A stretch of 29,726 nt of DNA from JACMMS01 sp043758775 (GCA_043758775.1 JAYVMU010000013.1:1-29726); one strand, 5' to 3'; numbered from the stretch's first letter, positions 1 to 8,242 are shown. The notes: a model not told the origin generated them from the sequence alone. Translations and numbers: made by a program.

Positions 1-118
1 CGCTGATGATGGCCTTACCCTAAAATCGGTCACGATAACCCGTTTTAGCTGGTCACGATAGACCATAATCAGCGGTCACGTTAGGCCGTTTTGACTGGTC
101 ACGATGGGCCATAATACC
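1..118. mobile_element. Insertion-sequence end, IS21-family-like repeat array
   Basis: Four copies of GGTCACG(A/T)T(A/G) begin at 28, 51, 74 and 97, so the spacing is exactly 23 bp each time. Copies 1 and 3 share a CCGTTTT tail and copies 2 and 4 share CCATAAT, which makes the unit a 46-bp dimer. Arrays of roughly 20-bp transposase-binding repeats inside the termini are typical of IS21-family elements; the family assignment is from memory, not from a search. The element runs off the left edge and no transposase is visible. The inner boundary is estimated near 118 because readable luciferase-like coding sequence starts at about 119-125. No target duplication could be checked, as the other end is absent. 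Confidence 0.6.
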
Positions 119-769
119 CGATTGATGACTGCTGGAGCAATATTGCCATTGAGACATCCGCTTCATACTGCTAAAGCAGCTGCCAGCTGATCAACTCTAA
201 AATGGTCGATTATTACTAGGGCTAGCATCAGGTGATAGAGAGATTGAGTTTCCCGCTTTTGATATCGATTATGAAACTCGTGGTATTGAGTTACTTAAAA
301 TTTACTGGGGTAATCAATTCCCCGCGTTCAAAGTAGTTACGGTGAGCTATACGGTGAAGATGTAATTCCTAAACCCAAGGCGCAAAGAATTCCCTTATTT
401 GTTACTGGGCAAAGTCAGCAAGACTTGGAATGGATTGCTCATAATGCAGATGGTTGGATTACATATCATCGCAATATTGAATCACAACAACAAGTTGTAC
501 AAAGGTGGAGAAATGCTGTTTTAGCTACAACGCCCGAACTTCATAAACCATTTTCACAATCCTATGTTTCAGACCTAACTGACAAGCTAAATCAACTATC
601 TACACCTATACGGCTTGGGCATACTCTTGGTAGGAAAGCATTGATATCTCATTTACAAGCTGCAAAATCTATTGGTGTTGATCACATAATGATTATTCTT
701 AAATATGGTAGTAGACCAGCTAAAGAGGTTATACAAGAACTTGCAGAGTTTGTGCTTCCAACCCTATAA
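119..769 (+). pseudogene. Luciferase-like flavin-dependent monooxygenase, decayed and 5'-truncated
   Basis: Three frames joined together read as one bacterial-luciferase-like (LLM class) oxidoreductase. Residues TAGAILPLRHPLHTAKAAAS are at about 128-187, DQL then NGRLLLGLASGDREIEFPAF at about 189-263, and ELYGEDVIPKPK continues into FVTGQSQQDLEWIAHNADGW from about 344, ending at 769. The lesions I see are loss of the N-terminal portion at the IS end, a frameshift at about 188 (two bases short of frame), a TAA stop at 198-200 where the family usually has Ser, and a frameshift at 330-333 where one extra A would restore SSYGELYG. Several residues between the RG and YWGNQFP motifs also seem to be missing. 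The longest intact stretch (425-769, 114 codons) is only the C-terminal part. Such enzymes use reduced flavin and O2; the substrate cannot be told. Confidence 0.8.
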
Positions 770-782
770 CTAAAATAATTTT

Positions 783-904
783 CTAAATGTCTGCTGTGGG
801 CCCAAAGCAGTCTTTATCATAGCCAAATTCAAACAAGCCCATTACTCCAATACGCACTAATGCCTTACTAATAATTAATATTAAAAATAATGTTTTAATA
901 GATA
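783..904 (-). pseudogene. Possible 3' remnant of an unrecognised gene
   Basis: Reading leftward from the comEC breakpoint, one minus-strand frame stays open for about 40 codons and stops with TAG at 785-783. The first half is hydrophobic (TLFLILIIS) and the end reads VRIGVMGLFEFGYDKDCFGP. It would be convergent with the monooxygenase pseudogene, with a 13-bp gap between stop codons, which is a natural gene arrangement. I do not recognise the protein. An open frame this short in AT-rich DNA could be chance. The near-palindrome at 791-810 (CTGCT...AGCAG arms around TGGGCCCA) lies inside it. Confidence 0.25.
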
Positions 905-1723
905 TCAGACACTCATGAGATGATTGACGCCTGTGCCTAAATATACCAACCAATTATTAACCCTGATTCCGCTGTCATCACCTGCAACCAATGCACTAAT
1001 TTCCGCAGCATAAGGTTTACCAGCCAGCACCCTGTTAATACGATTAACAGTCTTTTCACGACATTTTTCTACAACGTAAGATGGACGCCAAACAAATTCT
1101 GTTAACTTCTGATTGGTATTGTTTACCTTAATCGTACCTGTAGCTCGTATATTTGCACCCAAAGCCCATGATTCAAAATCAAATCCATGTGGGTTATAAG
1201 TACCATGCGGGCGCTTAAGTTTAACCATGAGATGCCAGCGCTGCCCTACGTAAAATTGCTGAGCAGTCGGAATAAGAGGCTTGGGCTTTGACACATAAGA
1301 AAATTCATTTTGATATTGCATCAAAGAAATATGTTTTGGCACATGAGCGCCACTGGTTAACGTTTGTTCAACATCAAAGTTGAAGCGCAGTGCTCGGTCA
1401 GTTTGCACTGGTAAACCAGCCACGACACCAATAACTTCTACAGGCTGTTGCTCCCAAGCATGAGAGAGCTCATCACTTAAACGATTTTTTGCCAGCATGG
1501 CTGCCCACAAAAAACCCAGAGTCAAGGCTATGGCTATGATTAAAAACAGTTGAAATACTCTCACGGATATTCGAGTTGAATCACGCAAGTAATAAGCAAT
1601 AAACGTGAGAAAACTAACTGAAGAGATACAAACAAGAGTAAAACTGAATGATAGAAACGATAAACTTGCTACAAACTGCAATAACCAAACACCGCACACA
1701 AAACCTAGAAAAAATAGAATCAT
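905..1723 (-). pseudogene. comEC: ComEC DNA-uptake channel, truncated after the N-terminal domain
   Basis: The 272 residues match the N-terminal part of ComEC/Rec2: several hydrophobic helices at about 1-75, the periplasmic OB-like DUF4131 region with GTYNPHGFDFESWAL in its second half, then LVAGDDSGI and LGTGVNHLMS. In intact proteins the last motif runs on into the SGLHI segment of the Competence membrane domain. Here it ends LMSV and stops, so the channel domain and the metallo-beta-lactamase-like domain are absent (the family is usually 700-800 residues). The gene sits 38 bp downstream of lolD on the same strand and probably shares its transcript. The DNA beyond 905 is unrelated, so this is a rearrangement or deletion breakpoint and not a point stop. 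The fragment is unlikely to be functional. Confidence 0.85.
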
Positions 1724-1761
1724 GCGTGCATCAAACTAATATTGATAACTAAATGAGCAAG

Positions 1762-2484
1762 CTAATTCGCATTAACTAAACTACTATCTTGTAATAAGCC
1801 ATCTTGCAGTAAATAGCGCCGTTGCATTTTTTCTGCTAAAGTTAAATCATGTGTCACCACTACCAAGCTTACTTTTTGGTCGGTGTTTACTCCACTAGAA
1901 TTAAGCTCTAACAGCAAATCAAACAAACTATTTGCCGTGGTGCGGTCCAGATTGCCGGTAGGCTCATCGGCCAATATGCATTGCGGATTGGTCACTAATG
2001 CTCGAGCTACGGCGGCGCGTTGCCGTTCACCGCCTGAAAGCTCTCCCGGCATATGTTCTAGCCTGTGTTTTAATCCTACTTTACTCAAAGCCTCTGCTGC
2101 CTGACTCAAGGCCTGCTCACGGTTTGCACGGCGAATTAATAGTGGCATCGCAACATTCTCCAATGCAGTAAACTCTGGTAAAAGATGATGGAATTGATAG
2201 ACAAAACCTAAGCATTGATTACGTAAAGTACTTTTTGTTGCCTCACTCAAACCCACAAGGTTTTGTCCAAGAATGCTGACTTCCCCTGCGCTAGGCGTAT
2301 CTAAGCCGCCCAACAAATGTAATAAAGTACTTTTACCAGATCCAGAAGTGCCTACGATAGCGATTTGTTCACCCGCACGTACTTCTAGATTGATACCATT
2401 TAGTACTTTTACTTCTAATCCTGCATAGGTTTTTTGTAAGTTGCTACACTTTAATATAGTTTGATTACTCATATTTTCACTCAT
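1762..2484 (-). CDS. lolD: LolD, ATP-binding protein of the lipoprotein-releasing ABC transporter
   Basis: LolD powers extraction of outer-membrane lipoproteins from the inner membrane and their transfer to the carrier LolA. The 240-residue sequence has Walker A GTSGSGKST (45-53), a Q-loop in FVYQFHHLLPEFTALENV, the ABC signature LSGGERQ (149-155), Walker B CILADE (169-174) and the switch His in VVVTHD near 210. The FHHLLPEFTALENV stretch is characteristic of LolD rather than of other MacB-type ATPases. The ATG at 2484 overlaps the 3' end of lolC by 8 bp, which indicates translational coupling. A second in-frame ATG four codons on is an alternative start. Confidence 0.95.
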   Translation of the reverse strand: MSENMSNQTILKCSNLQKTYAGLEVKVLNGINLEVRAGEQIAIVGTSGSGKSTLLHLLGGLDTPSAGEVSILGQNLVGLSEATKSTLRNQCLGFVYQFHHLLPEFTALENVAMPLLIRRANREQALSQAAEALSKVGLKHRLEHMPGELSGGERQRAAVARALVTNPQCILADEPTGNLDRTTANSLFDLLLELNSSGVNTDQKVSLVVVTHDLTLAEKMQRRYLLQDGLLQDSSLVNAN

Positions 2485-3769
2485 AGCGCAGTGCTTCTGC
2501 TGGATTAATTTTTGCTGCTTTCCAGCTAGGGTAAATAGTAGCGAGCAAGCTTAATACAAAAGACATCAGCACAATCGTTATCACATCTGACCAGGCCAAC
2601 TTAGATGGTAAATCACTGATGTAATACACATCTTTTGCCAAAAATTGCACATGGAAAAGATTTTCAATAAACGGCACAATCACATCAATATTGAGCGCAA
2701 TCAGTATGCCAACCATAGCGCCAACCACGGTGCCGATAACACCTATTAAAGCACCTTGTATCATAAATATTTGCATAATACTGCGTGGGCGAGCCCCCAA
2801 AGTACGCATAATTGCAATATCTGCGCGCTTATCTGTCACCGCCATGACTAGCGTAGAGACAATATTAAAGGCGGCTACCGCTACAATTAGCGCTAAAATT
2901 ACAAACATCACACGCTTTTCCATTTGCACTGCGCGAAAAAAGTTAGCATGTTGTTCAGTCCAGTCTGTAATAAAGTAATTACCCTGCGGACTTAAATCAG
3001 ATGCCAGTTGCTTGGAAACCATCGGTGCTAAAAACAAATCATCTAATTTTAGCCTTACACCAGACACTTTATCGCCCATGCGATACAGTTTTGCTGCATC
3101 CGCCATATTAATTAACGCTAACCCTGCATCGTACTCATACATACCGATTTGGAACAAACCTACCACCTTGAATTGCTTGATACGCGGCACTACACCTGTA
3201 GGAGTAAACTGTCCTTGTGGCGCCAATAAGACGACTTTATCGCCAACTGTAACCCCCAAATTAGAAGCTAAATCAGCCCCCAATATCACACCGAACTCAC
3301 CTTCACGCAAATCACTCAGCTTGCCTGCTTTCATGTGCGTACCTAGGTCCGCCACTTTATCTTCTTCCTCTGGCAACACACCGCGCACAATCGTACCTTG
3401 TACGCTAGTGCCATAAGACAACATACCTTGCGCCATGATATAAGGTGCGACAGCCTCTACGTGTGGCTTAGACTTCACCAAATCAACCACATGTGGCCAA
3501 TCACTTAAAGTATTGCTGGCTTCTGTAATTTCTAAATGCGAGGCGACACCCAATATACGGCTACGCAACTCATCTTGGAAGCCATTCATCACCGACAACA
3601 CAATAATTAAGGCGGCAACGCCTAAACCAATACCTATCATACTAGTGAGTGAAATAAACGAAATGAAATGGTTTTTGCGTTTGGCTCGCGTATAACGCAA
3701 ACCAATAAACAATTCAAACGGTAAGGATTGAGGCAATATGGTAGACCGCAGTTTATTAACGAATGACAT
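2477..3769 (-). CDS. lolC: LolC/LolE-family inner-membrane lipoprotein-releasing permease
   Basis: This is the membrane subunit partnering LolD. It has 430 residues with an N-terminal transmembrane segment (LGVAALIIVLSVMNGFQDEL, about 49-68), a long periplasmic MacB-type domain (about 70-280) and three C-terminal FtsX-type transmembrane segments starting at MFVILALIVAVAAFNIVSTL, with one near ILIALNIDVIVPFIENL and the last at IVLMSFVLSLLATIYPSW. The protein ends INPAEALRYE, as is typical of the family. Only one LolC/E gene is present, so it may act as a homodimer (often called LolF in other lineages) or pair with a LolE encoded elsewhere. It is the first gene of lolC-lolD-comEC'. Confidence 0.93.
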   Translation of the reverse strand: MSFVNKLRSTILPQSLPFELFIGLRYTRAKRKNHFISFISLTSMIGIGLGVAALIIVLSVMNGFQDELRSRILGVASHLEITEASNTLSDWPHVVDLVKSKPHVEAVAPYIMAQGMLSYGTSVQGTIVRGVLPEEEDKVADLGTHMKAGKLSDLREGEFGVILGADLASNLGVTVGDKVVLLAPQGQFTPTGVVPRIKQFKVVGLFQIGMYEYDAGLALINMADAAKLYRMGDKVSGVRLKLDDLFLAPMVSKQLASDLSPQGNYFITDWTEQHANFFRAVQMEKRVMFVILALIVAVAAFNIVSTLVMAVTDKRADIAIMRTLGARPRSIMQIFMIQGALIGVIGTVVGAMVGILIALNIDVIVPFIENLFHVQFLAKDVYYISDLPSKLAWSDVITIVLMSFVLSLLATIYPSWKAAKINPAEALRYE

Positions 3770-3842
3770 GGCGGGATTCTAGCAGGCTTATCACTGTTAG
3801 GCCGAGATTTAGTAGCAAAAAAATGACAAACTTAATAAGTTA

Positions 3843-3884
3843 AAATAGTGGCGAGTAACTCAAATTAGGGTCTTGCCACTATTT
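3843..3884 (-). terminator. Hairpin downstream of the PilZ-like gene
   Basis: A perfect 10-bp inverted repeat (3843-3852 AAATAGTGGC pairs with 3875-3884) lies two bases beyond the stop codon of the minus-strand PilZ-like gene. On the minus strand the second arm runs into TTTTAACTTATT. The 22-nt loop is long for an intrinsic terminator and the U tract is broken, so a role in mRNA 3'-end protection is also possible. Confidence 0.45.
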
Positions 3885-3886
3885 AC

Positions 3887-5554
3887 TTAGGTTACTAGCT
3901 TTACTTTGACTCGCACCCAACCATCTCTATTACTAAGAGGTCGATCTACTATCACGCGCTGCTGATTTTTACCTAAATTTAATAAATACTGTGTGGCAGG
4001 CTTGTACTCAGCTTTAGGAATAATCATCATCGCTGACTCTTCAGCACTATTATTAGCCGGCAAATACAAGCCCGAAAAAGATGGTCGCTGCTCATCATCC
4101 ATGTCTGAAAAGTCAACAAAATAATCGTCCACCACTTCTTTCAGATTCTCCTCGTCCACTTGAGAAATCTTAGCGATGGTACTGCCCGAGTTAAACACCT
4201 CTAGTCCTACCCGATATCGTCCATCAGGTTGTTTTTTGACACTTTTAATTTCAGCAATAAGAAGTTGCTGTGCGTTTTCTGCAGAGGAAAGCCCAACCAG
4301 CTTTCCTGGCTCAACCCACGCGCCTATTTCTGCGCCCAGGCTAGCCCCTAAGCCATTTTTACTTTCATCTACAATTAACCATTTCTCAGAATCTACATGC
4401 TTTTCAAAGGTCATTGAAGCCGATCTTACTGGGGCATGCATCGCTACACTCAGTTCAAATGGCACAACATTAGACTTGTTGCCATTGAGCTTGGCAAAAG
4501 CGCGCGTATCTGGTGATAATTTGCTACAAATGCTATCAAAACCATGGTAAATGTTTAATATCTTATTTACTGGTTTTCTTTTTTCGCGACGGCGTTGACG
4601 TGTATAACCTTCCACCGTCCATTCTTTAGCCAGCTTCTTAAATAAATCAACTAACACAGTCGCTGTTGCCAAGTTGTTCAAATTAAAGCGCTGTAAAGAT
4701 TTATTAGTTTCAGCATCGCCTAAAAATGTTTGAATGCTGCTGAGTAATGCATCTGTTTTCCAGAATCGACAATCTGTCGTGATACTAAAGCCTCGTGCTC
4801 TATCCGCACCTTTATCCAAGCTAAGGTTAACTAAAAATATATGCTCTTTCGCTACATACTCACTTTGGATTTTAGGATTAATCGTCCATTTTTCCAATAT
4901 TTGTGCAGTCAACTCAATTTGCTGGCGACTGAAAGAGTTTTTGCTTAATGTACCTAACATATAGCTACGAAAAAGCAGATTGGCTAGACTAACTTCTTTA
5001 TCGTCATTTTCATAAAGTAAAATGCTTTTATGTAAAAGTGTCAGTTTTTCAGCGATTTTGACGAGAGTATGAAGATGCATCCACCCTCCCACAGGCGCAA
5101 CTTGATCTTGAAAGTACCGCCACTTAGTCATAGTTAGGGATGTATTAATAGTGCGCGCAAATAATAGCAACATGCGCTCATTGGTGATGCCAAACTTTTG
5201 TTTCAAAATATAATCAACTAGCTTAATGTAAGCTAGATACATGCGTCTGTGGTAGTCATATGTGACGTTAGCAATATGAGCTTCTAACGTTCTATTGTCG
5301 CGCGGAATTCGCATAAAGCTTGATGTAATTAGTTTAACGCGCGCCTGTGTTGCCTGATCTATCATCAACAGCATATCCAATTGCTGCATGGCTTGATTGT
5401 GATGCTCAATTGGCGCACTAGAGATTTTTTCGGTAGTGAGTTTGAGTGCTTCAAGATTATCCAGATGCTCTAAATCAGCTATCCAGGCTGATGACTCGGA
5501 CCATTTAGGACCAAAGACTGTTGTTTGAAATTTTGTAATGATTGAGGAAATCAT
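3887..5554 (-). CDS. Large PilZ-like protein, probable cyclic-di-GMP effector
   Basis: A 555-residue soluble protein. Residues 1-310 are mainly helical and rich in Leu, Lys and hydrophobic pairs, and I recognise no domain there. A basic RxxxR element (R322-R326, within RQRRREKR at 319-326) and DxSxxG (D396, S398, G401) reproduce the two signature motifs of PilZ c-di-GMP-binding domains, but about 70 residues separate them, more than in a compact PilZ fold. Residues 396-465 read as a beta-rich PilZ barrel (WVEPGKLVGL, GRYRVGLEVF). The gene is monocistronic, is bracketed by the lolC upstream region and the divergent ribE, and carries its own 3' hairpin. The ligand and partner are unknown. PilZ membership rests on motifs only. 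Confidence 0.65.
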   Translation of the reverse strand: MISSIITKFQTTVFGPKWSESSAWIADLEHLDNLEALKLTTEKISSAPIEHHNQAMQQLDMLLMIDQATQARVKLITSSFMRIPRDNRTLEAHIANVTYDYHRRMYLAYIKLVDYILKQKFGITNERMLLLFARTINTSLTMTKWRYFQDQVAPVGGWMHLHTLVKIAEKLTLLHKSILLYENDDKEVSLANLLFRSYMLGTLSKNSFSRQQIELTAQILEKWTINPKIQSEYVAKEHIFLVNLSLDKGADRARGFSITTDCRFWKTDALLSSIQTFLGDAETNKSLQRFNLNNLATATVLVDLFKKLAKEWTVEGYTRQRRREKRKPVNKILNIYHGFDSICSKLSPDTRAFAKLNGNKSNVVPFELSVAMHAPVRSASMTFEKHVDSEKWLIVDESKNGLGASLGAEIGAWVEPGKLVGLSSAENAQQLLIAEIKSVKKQPDGRYRVGLEVFNSGSTIAKISQVDEENLKEVVDDYFVDFSDMDDEQRPSFSGLYLPANNSAEESAMMIIPKAEYKPATQYLLNLGKNQQRVIVDRPLSNRDGWVRVKVKLVT

Positions 5555-5763
5555 ATTGACCTTCTTAATTCACTTTTTGCCTAGTAAGTATGAATAGGGG
5601 TTAACTAAGATTCAGCAAATTGCATGCCATATCAGCCACAGGTTGAAATTAGCTTTATTTAAAAAATGGCTCAACAAGTTCAATCAATTTTAATCTCATG
5701 TAAAATGTCCGAGTTATCAACTAGAATCATACTAAATCAACACTTCCCTGCTAAAATTACATT

Positions 5764-6375
5764 ATGTTTACTGGAATCATTCAAGCAGTTGGTCATATCG
5801 CACATATCGCCCCGCGAGGTGATGATGTATCACTTGGAATCAACTGTGAAAAATTAGAAATGCATGATGTTGCCATTGGCGACAGCATTGCTGTTAACGG
5901 CGTGTGCCTGACTGCTGTCAGTTTTGATACTGCACATTTCGTGGCGCATGTATCAAAAGAAACGCTGAATTGCTCCGTTGGATTGGATACCACCAAAGCA
6001 ATCAACTTAGAAAAAGCATTACGCTTAAACGATAGACTAGGTGGCCACTTAGTCAGCGGCCATGTGGACGGCGTAGGCCAAGTTGTGAAATTTGAAGCAC
6101 TGGGTGATTGTTGGTTGCTCGCAATCCGTGCACCTCATACACTATCAAAATATATTGCAACTAAAGGCTCAATAGCCATTGATGGTGTAAGCCTGACAGT
6201 CAATACCGTCGAACGTGATACCTTTACGATGAACCTCATCCCACACACCATTGAAAGTACCACACTGAAACATTTGGGCGTAGGTAGCCGAGTCAACTTG
6301 GAAGTGGATCAAATTGCGCGTTATGTAGAACGCATGACGCAATGGCATAGCGAAGGCCCTAATGAAAGCGCTTAA
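5764..6375 (+). CDS. ribE: Riboflavin synthase, alpha subunit
   Basis: It converts two molecules of 6,7-dimethyl-8-ribityllumazine to riboflavin plus the pyrimidinedione precursor, the last step of riboflavin synthesis in the cytosol. The 203-residue protein has the two lumazine-binding barrels of the family. The first begins MFTGIIQAVGHI and contains SIAVNGVCLTAV; the second has GGHLVSGHVDGVGQV and SIAIDGVSLTVN. The start at 5764 gives the canonical MFTGI N-terminus. The gene is followed 14 bp later by ribBA. Neither ribD nor ribH lies alongside, so the pathway genes are split in this genome. Some authors call this gene ribC. Confidence 0.95.
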   Translation: MFTGIIQAVGHIAHIAPRGDDVSLGINCEKLEMHDVAIGDSIAVNGVCLTAVSFDTAHFVAHVSKETLNCSVGLDTTKAINLEKALRLNDRLGGHLVSGHVDGVGQVVKFEALGDCWLLAIRAPHTLSKYIATKGSIAIDGVSLTVNTVERDTFTMNLIPHTIESTTLKHLGVGSRVNLEVDQIARYVERMTQWHSEGPNESA

Positions 6376-6389
6376 ATTAAGAAAGTTAT

Positions 6390-7487
6390 ATGATTAGCCC
6401 CACACAAGAAATTATTGAAGAAATGCGCTTAGGACGCATGGTCATCCTAGTTGATGAGGAAGATCGTGAAAACGAAGGCGACTTAGTACTAGCAGCTGAA
6501 TTCACCACGCCAGAACACATTAATTTTATGGCGAAATACGGACGTGGTCTGATTTGCCTAACCCTGACCGAGCAACGCTGCCGCCAGCTAAGCTTACCAC
6601 CGATGGTGCAAAAAAACGGTACCAGCTACGGTACTAATTTTACCATATCAATTGAGGCAGCAATTGGCGTTACCACTGGGATTTCTGCCGCGGACCGCGC
6701 CACCACAATACTTGCAGCCGTCGCAAAAAATGCTAACGCTCAAAGCTTAGTCAGTCCTGGGCACATTTTCCCTTTGAGCGCGCAAAATGGCGGTGTATTA
6801 GTGCGCGCTGGACATACTGAGGCCGGTTGTGATTTAGCTGCATTAGCAGGCTGCGAGCCAGCCGCAGTGATTTGCGAAATCCTTAATGAAGATGGCAATA
6901 TGGCTCGTCTGCCGGATTTAATCGAATTTGGAGCAAAGCATCATATCAAAATTGGTGCGATTGCCGATTTAATTCATTACCGCAGCGAGCATGAAAAGCT
7001 GGTTGAACGTGCGGCGGAACGTTCTATAACTACGCCTTTTGGCCCTATGCACCTGATTGCCTACTCAGACAAAATATCTAATGAAACACATATTGCCCTA
7101 ATTAAAGGGGAACCTAAGGCAGCACAAGAAGTACTGGTGCGTGTGCATGAGCCGTTAAGCATATTTGATTTACTTGACAGCTCTAGCTGTACACATTCGT
7201 GGAGCACCCTTAAAGCCATGCAAACAATATGCGAGGCGGATTGTGGCGTGATGGTGCTGTTACATCATAATGAGAACGGCCCCGATTTAGTTGAACGTAT
7301 TCAACATGCGGATGAGGCAATACGCAGCCAGCAAGAGCTACGCACTTACGGTATCGGCTCACAGATATTGGTTGATTTAGGCGTACGCAAAATGAAGCTG
7401 CTCGCCACACCGCGTAAAATGCCGAGTATGACAGGCTTTGGTCTAGAGGTTACGGGCTATATCGAAGCTGGTTATGTGCGAAGCTAA
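6390..7487 (+). CDS. ribB: 3,4-dihydroxy-2-butanone-4-phosphate synthase with degenerate GTP cyclohydrolase II domain (RibBA type)
   Basis: The N-terminal half (about 1-200) is a complete DHBP synthase that makes the four-carbon riboflavin precursor from ribulose-5-phosphate: DEEDRENEGDL (22-32), YGRGLICL, the substrate loop GTSYGTNF and GHTEAG (141-146). The C-terminal half (about 207-365) has the GTP cyclohydrolase II fold order and ends with LVDLGVRKMKLL, but the zinc-binding CxGDxxGSxxCDC region reads EPLSIFDLLDSSSCTHSW, so only one Cys (C267) remains. GTP cyclohydrolase II activity is therefore unlikely, and a separate ribA should exist elsewhere. This degenerate arrangement is known in proteobacteria. 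Its length of 365 residues is normal for RibBA. Confidence 0.9.
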   Translation: MISPTQEIIEEMRLGRMVILVDEEDRENEGDLVLAAEFTTPEHINFMAKYGRGLICLTLTEQRCRQLSLPPMVQKNGTSYGTNFTISIEAAIGVTTGISAADRATTILAAVAKNANAQSLVSPGHIFPLSAQNGGVLVRAGHTEAGCDLAALAGCEPAAVICEILNEDGNMARLPDLIEFGAKHHIKIGAIADLIHYRSEHEKLVERAAERSITTPFGPMHLIAYSDKISNETHIALIKGEPKAAQEVLVRVHEPLSIFDLLDSSSCTHSWSTLKAMQTICEADCGVMVLLHHNENGPDLVERIQHADEAIRSQQELRTYGIGSQILVDLGVRKMKLLATPRKMPSMTGFGLEVTGYIEAGYVRS

Positions 7488-7591
7488 CTGCATCTGCTGT
7501 TAACCGTGCTTAATACTAAATAAAGTTAATACAAAGGCCAGAGTACGTACAACCCTATGATAACTATTGACTTTAATAAAAATGTAGTAAA

Positions 7592-8227
7592 ATGATGTCA
7601 TTGGAAAATATCAATCTTACTGGTCACTTTCTCATCGCAATGCCTGCCTTGGATGATCCGTTTTTTGCAAGATCGGTCACCTTTATATGCGCGCACAACC
7701 AAGATGGCGCAATGGGCGTGGTTATTAATCGCCCTACCGATTTCTTGCTCAAAAACTTGTTCGCCCAAATGCACATCAGTATTGAAGATTCAAACAACGC
7801 CATTATTAGCCAATCCATTCACCTCGGCGGTCCTGTTCAACCAGAGCGTGGTTTTGTACTGCCTCAAATCGAGTCCGAGAATAACAGTGTTAGCGAAGAC
7901 GCTAATAGCAAGATTAATGTTGAGTGGGACTCAACGATCATCATCAATAACAATACGGCATTGACCACCTCCAAAGATATACTGGAAGCAGTCGCCAATG
8001 GCACTGGTCCAGAAAAAGTATTACTTGCTCTGGGTTACGCGGGCTGGAATCCTGGCCAGTTAGAAGCTGAAATCGCAAAAAATGCATGGCTTTCTGTAAA
8101 AGCTGAAAGTGCCAGTGCACAAAGCACCTTGCTTTACGACTTACCCAGCACCGAAAAAATGGATGCAGCCTTAAGTTTACTTGGTTTAGATTTTGCTAAA
8201 TTGAGTGAATGGGTAGGCCACGCTTAG
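7592..8227 (+). CDS. YqgE/AlgH family protein
   Basis: The YqgE/AlgH family has no settled biochemical role; Pseudomonas AlgH has been linked to alginate regulation. The 211 residues contain the family hallmark LTGHFLIAMPALDDPFF (9-25), GAMGVVINRPTD, the GGPVQPERGFVL segment and GYAGWNPGQLEAEI. The protein is about 25 residues longer than common homologues. The excess is a Ser/Asn-rich stretch at about 90-110 (ENNSVSEDANSKINV) between two conserved strands. Two ATGs sit in tandem at 7592 and 7595, with no clear Shine-Dalgarno before them. It heads the yqgE-ruvX-pyrR-pyrB-pyrC' cluster, an arrangement common in beta- and gammaproteobacteria. Confidence 0.92.
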   Translation: MMSLENINLTGHFLIAMPALDDPFFARSVTFICAHNQDGAMGVVINRPTDFLLKNLFAQMHISIEDSNNAIISQSIHLGGPVQPERGFVLPQIESENNSVSEDANSKINVEWDSTIIINNNTALTTSKDILEAVANGTGPEKVLLALGYAGWNPGQLEAEIAKNAWLSVKAESASAQSTLLYDLPSTEKMDAALSLLGLDFAKLSEWVGHA

Positions 8228-8242
8228 GATGCAAACATTGAT

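Noticed and set aside
791..810. Terminator hairpin CTGCT ... AGCAG downstream of the monooxygenase pseudogene
   Set aside because: It is a near-palindrome with a four-base loop and an internal mismatch and no T run, and it lies within a possible remnant coding frame.
5555..5763. FMN riboswitch upstream of ribE
   Set aside because: The 209-bp gap lacks the conserved AGGGG, GGCGG and CCCTGA-type elements of an RFN structure; it is AT-rich with no strong long hairpin.
7567..7593. Promoter TTGACT ... TAAAAT in front of yqgE
   Set aside because: The TAAAAT overlaps the start codon and the spacer is only 15 bp, so transcription would begin inside the gene, past both candidate ATGs.
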